The notes under the pieces: generated by a model | What the model was told of the DNA's origin: nothing | What the model saw: only the letters and a program-made list of their open reading frames with translations | The model's database searches: none | Origin: Linnemannia elongata | Taxonomy: Eukaryota; Mortierellomycota; Mortierellomycetes; Mortierellales; Mortierellaceae | NCBI GenBank assembly: GCA_036320915.1 | Contig: JAXBDG010000009.1 | Location: 372,001-436,000 of the forward strand | DNA: 64,000 bases | Reading direction: 5' to 3' | Position numbers and translations under genes: made by a program | Shown: positions 43,684 to 56,434 of the stretch, one piece after another | Layout of the letters: the number at the start of each line of letters is the position of its first letter | How positions within the stretch are numbered: the first letter of the stretch is position 1

Positions 43684-46600
43684 TTAGTTGGACTTGCGTG
43701 CAGGACCACGGGTGTCAGAGGGGCGAGAGCACGAGGAGGAGCTCTCAGGTCCACTACGGTTCTGTCCTCCCGAAGCATATCGAGGGGGAACCACCGCCGA
43801 GACTTCGAGCAGGCCAGGTCGTCTAGCCATTCCGCCTCCTCCAGTCATGGGGGGAGCGTACCAGACAGGCGCGGGCACGGGGGGATGAGGAGGGCCATGA
43901 GTCCCTGCAGCAGAGGGACCCGAGACTGGAGGCGTACTCGAAGGAGAGTGCTGCTCGTACACATTGTACATCGAGCCGTGACCGCCAAGGCCTGGAGGGG
44001 GAGGAGGAGGGTAGTACATTCCCTCAGGCCCTTGATCGTAACCACTGCCAGAGTAGTCGTAGTTGCCCACGCCACGCTGGCCTATCACATATATATATAT
44101 ATATCGAAACATGTTTGTTAGCCTTGTACTGGCAAACATAAGCACATGATGGCAATGATCCTCAGAAAGCAGCGACGTGTAACCAGCTTCCGTCTTGTAC
44201 CTTGTCTAGAGTCCTGGTTCGATCCATATTGCTCTGGTCCTTGCTGAATTCCCTATAGAGATATGGAGATATGAAGAAAGCACGCGGCCGTAGTGAGAAG
44301 CGGCGATCTTCAAAAATCAGAGGTGGGCAAAGTAAGGCAAACTTTGACATAAGAAAGCTGTACCTGTTGGTTGTAGTTTCCATGCGCAGGGTAGTACGAC
44401 TGCCCGGCCTCAGTCGAAGGAGGATGGCCTCGTAGAGGGACAGCTGGATGACCCATCATTGTCGTTGGCTGTGGAGGAGGCAGGTCATAGAATCCGTGAG
44501 GTGGCATGGGCATTCCAGGATACCCATAGTAGGGAGGGTAGTACACTGGTCGCCCAATGTTCTGTCCTCGGAAGGGAGGACATCCATGCCCGTATCCATG
44601 GCCTTGAAGTCCTGTGTGGGCTCCGGGGGCACGAGGCATATCAGGAACATCGGCCAGATTCCTGGCAGCCTGCATCGCTGCGTTCTGGCGCTGCACACGA
44701 TACTCGCTTGTCTCTCGATGCTGGACACGGATCGTTGTCTCCAAGAATTGTGTGTTATTCTACAATGGCCAATAGCAAAAAGATCAAAGAGTCAGTATGG
44801 TCATTATATGCTTCATTTAGAAAAAACTCACCGCGCAGCTTTGATTATCAAAACAACCCCGTTCGAACATGGTACTCACCTCGCGATCAATCGCACGTCG
44901 GGCAGCTTTTTCGCAGTCAAACTCGATGAAAGCAAAGGCAGTGGTACGACCAGCGCCCATCTTGTTTCTCTTGACCAGATGGATGTTCTTGATGTTACCG
45001 TAGTCCTGGAAACGCTCGTGGAGGAGGGCTTCGGTCGCCAGGTCGGGGTTAAGTTGACCTACAAAGACCGACTCTTTTTCGATTTGATTCTGGCTTGAAA
45101 GGTTAGGTGCCCACTCGACTGTCCAATGAGAGTTGGCGCGAAGAGCCTAATCGTGAAAAAAAATAAAGCGAGTGTTGACTGTTAGCGGCGTCCATCGAGA
45201 AGGAGAGTAAGATCATGTCAAGTCATACCATATCGGATGACACGAAGGGAGGAGAGTGCAACTTACGATGTAGGCCTTAATGGCATCATCACGATAGGCA
45301 AACTTGGCGAAGGCGTAGCGCTTGTGTCTTGAAGTTGGGCGTGGGTCGTGGAAGATAGACACGTCCTCAACCGGCCCGTATTGTTCGAGGGTGTCAATCA
45401 GATCCTAGCGTGATGACACCAAAGCAAGATTTGAGGACTAGATATTTTAGTATGTGCATTCGTGTAACGTACACAACAATCAATGCAAACCCCCCCCCGG
45501 CCCTGACGTAGTCATGTACCTGCTCAGTCGTGCCGCGAGAGAAACGGTGAATAAATAAGGTGCGGTTGACGCGTGCCTGCTCAATACGGATGTGTCTTCC
45601 ATCGACGATCGTGTTCTGGGCCTCGACCATTGCCCTTTGCGCGTCTTCAACGTTCTATTTGATCGCGACAATACAAAGGTTAAGAGCATAGGTCACTCAT
45701 AGTCCAAAGCTGGCAAGAACGAAGAGATGGCTGTTCAGTTGGCGATTGGAAATCACAGATCAACTAACTTGTAATCATACCTCAAACTGGACAAACGAGT
45801 AGGGTCGCTGCATCCAGTCCTTCAAGACCTTGACATTCATCAAAGTGCCCCACTTCTGGAAGTGCTCGGTGACCGATTGGACCAGCTGGGCATCGGTCTG
45901 GGTTGCGGCCAGACTAGATGGGGGAGAACGAAAAAGGTCAAAGGAAACATTAAGACGCGTCAAATACACCGAGAGAGATAAGTAGAAGGCTAGTGCTCGC
46001 CATATTGGATAGCCAAGAGCCAGTATGTCACAGAGAGACCTACCTTGCAACAAAAAGGCAGGCCTGAGGCTCTCCTCTGATGCGGTCCTCCTGGGGGATG
46101 GGTGCCTCGTCTCCAGACTCGATGGTCTCTTGCTCGGCATCGCTTTCTTGATCCGAGTTTTTGTCGAGAGCTGAGGGCTTCTCGCATTCGTCCTTGACCG
46201 ATCCTGGTTGGTCGGTCCACTCTCTGGCGACGTCGTCCGAGCTGTGGCCGCGAAGGGGCGCGAAGCGATTCTCGGTGACAGGTGTTTCTTGGGGTTTGGC
46301 ACGCAGACGACGGTCGTCGGCGGAGGAAGATGAGGGTTCATCCCGGATACTCAAGTGAGCTACAAGAGTCGGTAGATTACAAACCATCAAGACAGACTAT
46401 CAGCTTTGAGGGTCGCGGCGGATGCGGATGATGTAACTTTAAAACATGTTTCGTTGCTTCAACTCTGCGTTCCGGAACGCGAGGGAGAAGTAATGGATGG
46501 AGTAGCACGTGGTGTCACAAGTTGGTAACGAAAAAGCTTGTGCTGGAAGGGAGGTCGAAATGTGGGAGCCAATACCAAGCAATAAACAAACTAGTCGCGC

Positions 46601-46831
46601 AAACATACCGATCGTCTGGTTCAAAAGCTCCTCGCGCGAGAGCGACTGGCTTGTGCGACCTGCAGAATAGCCAGAAGAACTGCGATCCGTACGTGAGCTC
46701 ATGGTGGGCTCACTGTTGCGAGAGTATGAACGCGAGGGGTGGTTCGAAGCAGAAGCTGGGATAGGTGAGTCGGGAGTTCCTGGACCGGCCGCGGGGGTCG
46801 ACGAAGAATGCGCGTCGCGGTAGTTAGTCAT
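43684..46831 (-). CDS. RNA-binding protein with three RRM domains
   Basis: Nine exons in order: 46831-46609, 46359-46044, 45913-45781, 45654-45520, 45404-45267, 45146-44880, 44759-44364, 44252-44201 and 44081-43684; 685 aa. All junctions are GT..AG and in frame. After a disordered N-terminal 170 residues, three RRMs follow. Their RNP2/RNP1 pairs are CLFVASL with RPYSFVQFE, TLFIHRF with KRYAFAKFA, and SVFVGQL with TAFAFIEFD. The C-terminal 250 residues are Pro/Gly/Tyr-rich (PPYYGYPGMPMPPHG and a hexa-Pro run), a type of tail common in mRNP proteins. The first two RRMs are nearly adjacent, suggesting a tandem RNA-binding platform. The protein probably handles mRNA, but I do not recognise a specific ortholog among Csx1-, Mei2- or Mrd1-type proteins. 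Confidence 0.88.
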
Positions 46832-47180
46832 CTTGCTGGGTCCAAGTAGCGAAGTATGATGGAAGGGGAGAAAAGAGATGATGCAAAAGTTGGAAACTCT
46901 GTTATGCTCTGTTTTACTTTTCGCAGTTGTTCTTGGCTTTCTTTTCGCTGGCGAGTCGAAACGGAAAGGTGGGTGGAGTAGTATTTTGGTTTACCTTTCT
47001 TAAGCTTGTTATTGTGTGGATAGACTGAGTACGAAAAGAAGAAAAAAAGTTACGGGTATGACCCAAGGAAGGGAAACCGAACTGAAGAATAAAAAAAGTA
47101 GAGACCCCAAAGAGTAAAGAGAAGATTCGAGGGTCGTGGGAAGCGCGATGAGTTGAACTTTCTTGGCGTGTGAAGGTGGA

Positions 47181-47233
<53 letters not shown>

Positions 47234-48139
47234 GCTTTGAAGAGTGGTAGCGATATAAAAAAAATACAGAGAAAAGGAAAAGACGTTGATTCCTGGAGGG
47301 GCTTGATAAAAGGGTGGCGATCAGCAGGTAAGACTCGCCTTCCCGCTAAATGGACAAAAAAAAAGAGGGTTGCTGCTGCTCTGTTGTTTTTGATTGTGGT
47401 TGTTAGGCGGAAGGTGAGCGTTGTAGAATAGTTAGAAAGGAAGAGAAAAAGAGCGCTGATGGCGACGAAGGAGGATAAGGGTAAAAGAGAAGAGAAGCGC
47501 GACGACGACAAAAGGGAAGACAACGCTGCAATGGAGCGGAAGCGAGAAGACCAGCTTCTGAGAGTGTCGAGTGGAGGTAAGGTGTATCCGTTGTTGATAG
47601 GGGAAGGAAGGCGTGGAGGAAGAGCGGGAGAGAGTGAAGAAAAGAGTGTGGTGGTGGGTGGATGAAGTTGGTGGGAAGGAAAGAGGAAAGAAGTGAAGAG
47701 AGGAGAGGAGCTAAAATACAGTACCAATGAAGGAGAAGCGACCGATTCAGATATATACACATTCACATAGCTACATTCTTATTCTAACTCTTCGTCACTG
47801 ATCGCTTTTCCTTTTCCTTTTTTGTTTCTTTTTTGTTTCTCGGACAGGAAGACATAAAACTGTTATTATTGTGTTTGGTTCAGACAAGCTGTTATGAGAG
47901 TATGAATGTATGGTGGTTCTATTTGCAAGTAGCTCTGCTTGCCGAGCAAAGGCAGATCCGTGCTTCGTAGCATGGTTGCTACATAATCCATTGATCCTTC
48001 CATTTCCTCATTTGCCAAGCGGTTGTTGCATGTGTCTGTGTGTACCGATCTACTAGATGTAGTCGAGTATCTATCCTGTCCGAGAGGTGAAACATTCCTG
48101 ATCTGTCTCCTTAATGTGCCTCTGCCAGTCTCGCACCAT
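46832..48139. other. intergenic region upstream of the RRM gene and downstream of UBC9
   Basis: 1.3 kb holding the promoter and leader of the minus-strand RRM gene and the UBC9 3' flank. A perfect AG microsatellite lies at about 47184-47231. The region around 47050-47766 is CT-rich on the minus strand and makes a long Ser/Leu/Phe reading frame that I regard as non-coding. Confidence 0.6.
47184..47231. repeat. AG dinucleotide microsatellite, about 24 units
   Basis: Uninterrupted AG repeat in the upstream region of the RRM gene; it would be CT in the leader strand of that gene. Confidence 0.9.
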
Positions 48140-49437
48140 CTATGCAGTGTTCTCCTTGGCCTGCTGCCGCACGCGCTTCTCGTAGCTGACCTTGTCCTTC
48201 CTACGAACAGCGAAAAAAAGACATAAAGATATGATTATCAGTTAGGTTCGTGGTGATCTCTCTTTCACGTCGTGGAATTTGATCCGCACACTGTTCCATG
48301 GGTGATTCACATACTTGAACATCACATAGGCCTCAGATTGAGCAGGACTCTCGGGGTTGGGGTCATTCAACAAATCCTGGATTCCCAGCAAGATCTAGTA
48401 GATATGAGAAATAAGAGCAGGGTTAATGACAGAGCTCCATTCTGCCACAAGTCTAACTGATGCAATATATAAAATATTTTTGATGCAAGATGCATCTTTG
48501 TTTGTTACCTGCTTGATTGTGATTGCTGGCTTCCATCCCTCCTCCTCGTTCAGGATGGAGAGGCAAACGGTTCCAGACGGGTAGACGTTAGGATGGAAAA
48601 GTGGAGGCACAAACTTGCCTATTGTCGAAATTTCAAAGGAAAAAAAGAATGCCGGTGAGATTCCTTGCATCACACGGATCCATGAAGTCCTTTCTGTCGT
48701 ATTTTGACATCCTGAACTACAGTGCTTATGCAGCTTTACACTTTGGAGGCTTGCTGGGGTAATCTATAAAAAAGGCAACAAGCGAGTAGAAAATACTAGT
48801 AAGCGATCGAGCTCTTGGGATTCACTACAGCTTCCAAAACAGAAACAAGATAATTACCTTCGGGGAAAATAAGGACGAGCTTGTAGACACCGCCTTCCCA
48901 TGGTGTCTATGACGCAAATGTATAATATGAAAATAATTAGTAAACGTCCATCATAGCGACTGAAAATGTGCTAACCATCAGCTTATTCGAAGACAAGAGG
49001 AAGATTCCTTACACCGGGTTTGCCAGGGATGCCGACCTGCCAGTTCATCAAATCAAGGGTTCCATCGCTCTTCTTTTCCGGTCTGGCGTAGAAACCCTAA
49101 ATGAGTCGATAAGATCCAGGTACACACTTGAGTTAGCTCCTATACAATAATTAACTACTCAGTTGTTCAAGATCCAATGCGCCGCTGCAACAGGGTTCCA
49201 TAGTCGACAAAAGGGACGTCAAATGATTTTGTTTGTTCGGCGGTGGTGAAGAAAAGGCATATTGGTGGAGGCAAAGTCGAAGGCATTGCTTGCCGAATGC
49301 AGAAGACAATAACTACGACGACTTTTTGCCACTAAGCCAACAATTTAAAGAGAAGTGGATGAACTACTCACGAAGGGGTGATCCTTGCGCCATTGCTTTC
49401 TCTCCTCTGCGAGTCGACTTCTACAGATTCCTGACAT
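48140..49437 (-). CDS. UBC9: SUMO-conjugating enzyme E2 (Ubc9)
   Basis: Seven short exons: 49437-49372, 49096-49013, 48906-48858, 48763-48740 (24 nt), 48618-48509, 48394-48315 and 48200-48140; 157 aa, the usual Ubc9 length. The protein starts [20 protein letters not shown] and continues [45 protein letters not shown] and [20 protein letters not shown]. The catalytic Cys is in SGTVCLS, next to the HPN motif. Later blocks are [19 protein letters not shown] and, at the end, [15 protein letters not shown]. The N-terminal basic helix and the GTPWEGG loop distinguish Ubc9 from ubiquitin E2s. It transfers SUMO from the E1 to nuclear targets. It shares a 325-bp divergent promoter with TRS31. Confidence 0.95.
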
Positions 49438-49762
49438 GGTGGTAGCAGTAGTAGCTTTGTTGTTGGTGGAGGTTTTGTGACCTTGTGATGAGCTGTGGAG
49501 TGAGTGGATTGATGAATTTGAGAGTTAAAAGTGCAAATAAAGGACCGCCTTTTTTTTTGTTGCGCCCTTCGCCGGGCTGCGCGACACTTGGCCAACGCTC
49601 CCTGCCGCCCTTAAGGCATTCAAAGCTAGTCAGGCAAGTGACAAAGGAGGTCGACCTTTGCTCTTTTCATCACTTACTCGCGGACCATTTGGAACCCATC
49701 GACAGCAGCATCCAGTCCTTCTTTATTTTCAAGCACCGTCCAAGCAAAACCAAAAAGCAGAA
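49438..49762. promoter_or_regulatory. shared divergent promoter of UBC9 and TRS31
   Basis: 325 bp between two start codons in opposite directions. A T run lies at about 49551-49558. No clear TATA box was seen; probably a TATA-less bidirectional housekeeping promoter. Confidence 0.5.
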
Positions 49763-50932
49763 ATGTCCAGCAGCGCGTCGGCATCAAGGCTCTCCGTCAT
49801 GAGCATGGCTGCCTCACTGCCCAGTGTCGGAGGCTATTCTTCGGGAGCATCCTCCATCTATGCCAAACGCAACACTACCAACATCCTCGAGCGCCATCTC
49901 AACAAAACCCGTGGAGCCGAGGTAAATAAGCTAGGACAGGGATTAAAAAAGGCCGAAACGTTGAAGGATATCTCAAAACATGGATGTTATGGAAGAAGCG
50001 AGTAATGAAGGGTGGCAAAAATGGGTGTGAATATCTGAAGAGTGCATTTGAAGCTTTGAGGTCTGTTTTTTACACACAATTATCTTGCTCTATACGCATA
50101 TAGGTCAGCGTCAACGCTTTCGCATTTTTGTTCTCAGAGATGCTCCAGTATACCCAAAAGCGCGTGAACGGAATTCAGGATCTTGAAAGAAAGTATGCTT
50201 GCCTACCAACGAACCCCTGGACCTACTACGTGGCACTACCGTCAACTTTGCGGAACACTTGCCCAGTGCCACACACCTGACTGACAACATCCCACCATTA
50301 TTTTCTACTCCACTCCTACTTAGGTTGAATGAACTTGGATACAGGGTCGGAATTCGAGCACTGGATCTTTTGGTCTGGAGGGACAAGAACAGCAAGCGCG
50401 AGACTAGAGTACTTGGAATGCTCTACTTTATTCACACCACCGTCTGGAAGACCATGTTTGGCAAGCAGGCCGACTCTCTCGAAAAGTCCACCGAGAACGA
50501 GGACGAATGTACGTTGCCTCATTTCTTTTCTTTGGGCTTTGGCTTTTATTGTGACCAAGCGCCCATAATCATGTCGCTAACCATTATTTCTGGACGATTT
50601 ATAGATATGATCTCGGATAACGACCCCATGGTCTCCAAATTTATCTCCATCCCCAAGGACGTCTCTCAGCTCAACTGCGGAGCTTTCATGGCAGGAATCG
50701 TCGAGGCCATCATGGACGGCTGTCAATTTGTAAGTCGTCCTTCAGCGTTCCTTATTTTCCTCACACCTTTCTACTTCGACAGCTAACCGTTTAAATCATT
50801 TGTAACGACGATTGAAATTAGCCTTCTCGTGTGACAGCTCACACGGTGCCCATAGATGGATTCCCTCTCCGGACAACCATCCTCATCAAGCTCGACCGGG
50901 AAGTTTTGGACCGCGAGGAGCAATTGAAATAA
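49763..50932 (+). CDS. TRS31: TRAPP complex subunit Trs31/TRAPPC5
   Basis: Exons 49763-49921, 50104-50192, 50324-50508, 50605-50729 and 50822-50932 give 222 aa. Trs31 is a Bet3-fold core subunit of the TRAPP Rab-GEF complexes acting in ER-to-Golgi and Golgi traffic. Diagnostic stretches are KRNTTNILERHLNKTRGAEV, FAFLFSEMLQYTQKRVNGI, LNELGYRVGIRALDLLVWRD, KRETRVLGMLYFIHTTVWK, CGAFMAGIVEAIMDG, and the C-terminal TTILIKLDREVLDREE. The N-terminal 30 residues are Ser/Ala-rich and variable. All splice junctions are canonical and in frame. Confidence 0.94.
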
Positions 50933-51101
50933 ACTGTGATATCTTTTGTTCTGTTCTGACGCTCTACTTCAATTTTTTTTTTATGCGATGAACGTGCGCT
51001 TAAAGAAATCTTGCACTTATGGAATGGTAGGTGTCGGCATCTGTTAGGCCGTCTTAATAAAAATGTATCAGAATTCCGGTTACCATCAACAAAAGCCATT
51101 A

Positions 51102-51174
51102 GCCCGGCTAGCTCAATCGGTAGAGCGTCAGACTCTTAATCTGAAGGCTGTGGGTTCGACCCCCACGTTGGGCG
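51102..51174 (+). tRNA. tRNA-Lys (anticodon CTT)
   Basis: A 73-nt cloverleaf without intron. The acceptor stem is GCCCGGC paired with GTTGGGC (two G-U pairs). The anticodon loop reads CTCTTAA with anticodon CTT. The A box (TAGCTCAATCGG) and B box (GGTTCGACCCC) match Pol III internal promoters. CCA is not encoded, as expected in a nuclear gene. Confidence 0.95.
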
Positions 51175-51180
51175 CTTTCC

Positions 51181-51184
51181 TTTT
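51181..51184 (+). terminator. Pol III terminator of tRNA-Lys
   Basis: TTTT seven bases after the last tRNA base, the usual signal for Pol III release. Confidence 0.7.
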
Positions 51185-51476
51185 ACTATTACTTCCTTCA
51201 GTCCTCTTGGGAGGTGTAGGAGTTCAATTCTTTTTGCATCGTTCAGGGACGTAGCAAAAGAGAGACGAGCGGGAGTGGAAAGCAGTTTTCACCGACCGTA
51301 TGGCTGAAATAAGGGCCGACTCTTAATCTTTTCGTTCGTCTCGATCTCTTTTGTTTCAACACACTGACTGCCAATTGCTCACGCCATGGCCGATATGTGG
51401 TCTGGGCTGGCATCGAAATTTGAGAAAGAAAAATGAGTTCAGAGCAGACAAACAAGTTCAGGGCCAGGGGGTACTG

Positions 51477-51480
<4 letters not shown>

Positions 51481-51520
<40 letters not shown>
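51481..51520. repeat. AG dinucleotide microsatellite, about 20 units
   Basis: Perfect AG repeat in non-coding DNA, the third such run in the window (others near 43217 and 47184). Confidence 0.9.
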
Positions 51521-51524
<4 letters not shown>

Positions 51525-52130
51525 TGAGAAGAAGGGACAGATAAAAAAGGCCCTCTCTTGAAGGAAAAGATAGGGTGATGATGACAGTAAAGGCATATAT
51601 CATTCGAACAACCGTTGGGGCAACCCCATACAGCATGGTATGAGGTTGCTGGTCTGACACGTGCAGATAGCTGGAGTCGGCTATTTTTCTCTCCTCTCCC
51701 AGTCCGCACTGGGCGGGAAAACCATAACTTTTTTTTTGAACAAAAGACGGACTCGTTTCTGTTTGCATGTCCACTTCTTTTCATTCATTCCATTTTTTTT
51801 TATTCCTCCTTCTCTTATTTTCTCATCGTTTTCTTCTATTTATCCTTCATCAACTTTTCTTGTTCATTTTCTTCTTTTTTGTTCTTCATCTGCACTTGTC
51901 CTGTACAACATACCTCTCTCTCCCCTCCCTTCATTCCTTCACTCTTCCCGCCTGCATACCTTCTCATACACCTTTTGCAGCTTGCACTACTGCCTCCTTG
52001 CTGTTCTCCTCCACATAAACAACTAGCACTGATTGTCTGTCACACCACCCCCAACTTTTTCTTTTTCCCCTCAACCGTCTGTGCGACCACTCAGTGCCAC
52101 GCTATTTTCAGGAACACTCCCTAAAACGAT

Positions 52131-54477
52131 ATGATTGTAGACCACCTCCTCACACGGACTGGTGTCCGCTCCTTGGGCCTTGTCATAGCAGGTGTCGTCC
52201 CGCTCGCCTCCTCCTACCTCTTTTACATCCTAGCCTACAACGAAACCCCCGTCGATACCTTCATCAACCAACTCCCCTTCATGCTCCAACTTCTTCAAGC
52301 CAACTCTTCTTCCTTCTCCTCCTTCTCAATGCTCTCCCTCAACAACAACATTACCTCAGGAGACAGCCTCCTGCCATCCCTCCCTTTTGATTCCGCCGTA
52401 GTCCCAGCAACAACAGCAGTCTCCTCCGTTGTCGCTGCTGCTGCTGCCACTATTGTCAGCACAATCGCATCATCATCATCATCAGCAGCATCTACATCAT
52501 CAACAGCAACAACAGAACAGCCCATTCCTGGATCAAATTTGCCTGTACTTAGCAGCAGTATCGTTGCCTTAGTCCAATTCCTCGACACCCACGGATACAA
52601 GGACATCCGCCAATTGCCCGGATACCATTACTGGATTGCCCTGCAGCCTCTCAAGGAGCAATTGAGTCCTGTTTTGAATTTCATTTCGTCTCATAAGACC
52701 TTGGCCTGGATCCTGACAGGTCTTCACCTTTGGATGGCGGCCGAGCTGGTCTTTTACTTCATGTTCTGGAAGAAGCTCGCTAGGTTGCAGGAGGTCGATC
52801 GAGTTGTGAAGGGTGTTGGAGCCAAGGCCAAGAGGAGAGAGTTATTTGAGAGGTGTTTGGAGACTGTGGACGAAGGGGAGGGGGTTAAGCGATGGATTGA
52901 GGTCTGGTTTGATACGGGACGGACTAAGCAGCCGGCCAAGTTTGAGGATATTGGACGGGCCAATATGGTCTCCTGGTAAGTAAACGGCCGCGTGTTTGCT
53001 TTTATATTCATTTCCGTAATGGATGGTGCCTACCTTGATCCTCCGGACAAGCGTATCCTGGGTTCAGGAGTCATTCACTCTCTCTTTCAGCCATCCAGCC
53101 AGCCAGGAGGCAGGACTCTTTCCTCATTTTTGCTACACCGATTTGCAAAGAGAATGCGTTATCCAGAGTTCTTACTAACGTCCCTCTTATTTCTACAATA
53201 ATAGGATGGCATGGGCATTCTGGGCAGCACCGCTGGAGGAAGTGGCTCAGTCCCCAGCAGCGATTATTGAGTTAAACGAGATGATTGATACCATCGAGGA
53301 GGTCAAGAAGGTCAAGTTCACGGAAGGATACAACCCCAACGTCGAATGCATCCGTCTGTCTCTGGATCCTGTCATTGCCTCCCACCGCCCATTAATCTAC
53401 TACACTGTAAGTCGCTCCGGATCAAACGTAATGCTCACTGGAAAGCAGGATTCGTTTACAAGAAAGCGGCTATCTAACCATTTTGCCATATATTCCACCT
53501 TTTGGTAGTTGATTTGGTTGGCAAATGCTTTTACTAGGATCGTGTTCTTGTCACTTGGATTCACGAGATACAGCGGGACCCTGGATCAGACACACAGTCA
53601 TGAACAACAAACAAAGTTCAAGCCCAAGCACCAGAAGTCTTCCTCTTTCCCTTCACCAGGATCCATTGCCGCCGAGAACCGCCCACCCGGCGATCTCGCC
53701 TATTGGTATCGCACCCCAGCCAAACCTCAAAACCCTATCCCTCTTGTTTTCATTCACGGCATTGGCATCGGTCTTGTCCAGTACATCCACTTGGTTGTCG
53801 CATTGGCATTCATTTCGAGACCATTGATCATGGTCGAGGTGCCAGAGGTGTCGAACCAGTTGGTTCAGGTTGAATGCATGACGCCCGATGAGACTTACTT
53901 TGTGATTGAAAGGATCTTGAGGATTCATAAGCACCCCAAGGCGACCTTTTTGGGTCATTCACTGGGAACCATGCTCTGTGCGGCTGTCTGTCGCGCCTCC
54001 CCGGCCTCGTCCCCCAAATCCATCGTTCACGGTTTGATCCTGACCGACCCAATCTGTTTCCTGACCCACCACTCGATCGCCCGCAATTTCGCATACCGCA
54101 CACCCGCGACCGCAAGTCAATTGGTCATGGATCTCTTTGCCGCCCGCGAGATCGGGACCTCATGGTTTATTATGCGCCGATTCTGTTGGACTGAGAGTGT
54201 CATCTTCCCGATTGCTTGGTCCAAAAGGCATCAGAAGCCTCTTGTCTGCCAGGGGAAGCTGTCACCGGTGCTGCCGCAGAGGACAAGAGTGTTCTTGTCG
54301 AGGAATGATAATTTGTTGGATATGAATAAGGTTGCCGATTATTTGAGGACCAAGGTTGGGTTGGAGGAAGGGACGGAGAAGGATGAGCTCGTGGTGATGG
54401 ATGGGTTGGATCATGCGCAGTTGTTGCTGAGACCCGAGTGGTTCTCTCGGATCCTGAAGGCTGCTCGCGAGTGCTAG
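52131..54477 (+). CDS. membrane-linked alpha/beta hydrolase, substrate unknown
   Basis: Exons 52131-52975, 53205-53406 and 53509-54477 give 671 aa. The first 230 residues hold a likely membrane segment (GLVIAGVVPLASSYLFYILA), an Ala/Ser/Thr-rich stretch, and a second one (TLAWILTGLHLWMAAELVFYFMFW). The C-terminal half is an alpha/beta hydrolase: oxyanion-hole motif FIHGIGIG, nucleophile elbow GHSLGT (Ser500), acid Asp616 in SRNDNLLD, and base His651 in GLDHAQLLL. This spacing fits a Ser-Asp-His triad. The gene resembles uncharacterised fungal membrane hydrolases; a lipase, esterase or protein-lipid hydrolase role is plausible but cannot be chosen from sequence. Its 3' end is 150 bp from the convergent NAGS gene. 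Confidence 0.88.
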
Positions 54478-54628
54478 AAACAAAAAAAAACCAACAGATA
54501 TACACTTACACACATCATAGAAAAGGTAGACATAAAATAGACTACATCACCCATCCACTAATATACGCATTATACGCATTATCTTGATTCTAATAAGAAG
54601 TGTCTATGTAGGGGGTTTATTGCTAGGA

Positions 54629-56401
54629 TTAGGGGTGCTTGGGTTTAGGAGGAAGAAAGGATGCAGGGATGTCGCGGCAGATATGGATATAGTCTCGTAT
54701 GAGACCCAAGCCCTTGGGTCCATACCAAAATACCGTCCAGTTGGTTCCTGGAATCTTAATGTTGCCGTCCGCACGGTCAAAGTACCTAAAGTTCATATCA
54801 TGCATGAAAGTAGTCTTCGTTAGTAAACAACAACAAAAAAAAAATCTTGTTTTCAAAACACGCGAACAAAATTACTGAAAACCTCCCTTGGAACTCACCA
54901 TTTGTTGACAGGATTATCGGATCGACTACGCCAGACAAGGTCCGGAAACTCATCTGTCAACTTCTTCCAGAGGATATCAGCGACACCAATACCCTGACTC
55001 TTGGGTGCCACCGAAAACTTGTCCAAGTACGCCACAGTAGCCAGGGCGCGGTCAATTCCAGTCTCGGGTCGTTTATCGCCTCCTTCCCGGGTCACAATCG
55101 CGGCACCCATGTAGTCCTTTCCAGCCAAGATGACCGTCTTCGTCCTATCCTTGATGCGATCATAGAACCCCTCGGCATCCAAGGATTTCCCAAAACTAGA
55201 CTCGAGTAGGACCTGCAGCTGCTTAAGATCCAGACCCTGTAGACTGTCGCGGAAAGTAAAGATATCCAGACCACTCCGCAGGACAGTGGTCGCGAGCATG
55301 ACCTTGGGATCCTGCCCCCTCATGGTCGACGAAAACAAGGGCTTATCGGTGATGAGGTTGGTGATGAGGGTCAACGAGGGCGAGGATGTGATGAGAGCCG
55401 AGCAGGTTGGAGGCAAGTGTTCTAGACTCTCCTTAATCATGTCGAGGTCGGATCGATAAGATTTGGCGAGGGGTTCGGGTATGCCATCCATGTTGTCCAG
55501 ATCGTCGAGGATGGTCTCGTACTCGTCCTTTAGGTTTACAAAGCAATGCGTCGGTCCCTCGATTCCGTTGGTGCGCGTGAGAGGGATGCCTCCTGTAGTG
55601 TTGATGACAATCAGCCGCATGGGAACCAAAGAAGGGCCTTGTCCTGAAATGTTAACTGTCGCATCCATGAATTTGTTCTTCTTGGCGATCCCTCCCATGT
55701 ACTTTGCAAGCGCTACTAATGCCTTGTTGCTCTGGACGGGCAAACGCTGACAGTCTCTCGAGGTCGCCATCGGAATCATGACCGGAATTTGTCGTAACTT
55801 GAGGCATGACTGCAACGGTTCTAGCCCTGGCCTAATCGAAATCTCTTCAATGCCGCGACTCTCTCTCATCGCTTCCTGTTGTACTCCTGCATTTTTTATA
55901 CGAGAGTTCGTCGCCGCCCTCTCTTTCTTCTCCTCCTCAAAGACACCCTCATAGATGGGTCGAGCCCTGCCACCAGAGGATTCAATCTCCTCCACAATGT
56001 CGGTCATGTCTTTCATCATCCGCCGACGTGTCTCAGCTGCAGGATGCAGATTGACCCCTGAATCTGTTGGGACCTGAGCTGCATTGCTGTGCCACCAAGT
56101 CTGGTTATCCAGCATGACCACGCTCATGAGTCCTAATCTCTGCAACTGAACAAGCGTGTTGGCGACTCCTGAAAGACCGTCCTTGTCAAAGGGTCCCTCC
56201 AGTTTGATCAATGCCAGATGGTCGGTCGGCCAGAGGAGACTGTCGATAAAATTGGTTTCTGATGCAGCTGGAGCCAGGTTACTATTGCTGGTCTCTGGTG
56301 CGCTCGTTGCTGAAGCGGTTGCAGGAGGAGAGAACTTTGAAAGGAACTGTCGAGCCTCTCGAGGGGAAGGCAGGGTACCCATGACCTTGAGAATCAGGTC
56401 C

Positions 56402-56434
<33 letters not shown>

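Larger units (their letters stand above)
51175..52130. other. intergenic region between tRNA-Lys and the hydrolase gene
   Basis: Nearly 1 kb. It holds an AG microsatellite (about 51481-51520) and, from 51765 to 52130, a T/C-rich tract that is the promoter and leader of the hydrolase gene. No gene was seen. Confidence 0.6.

Noticed and set aside
47050..47766. 238-aa minus-strand frame rich in Ser, Leu and Phe
   Set aside because: It reads through a CT-rich promoter and leader and a perfect CT microsatellite. Composition alone explains the open frame, and no family resemblance was seen.
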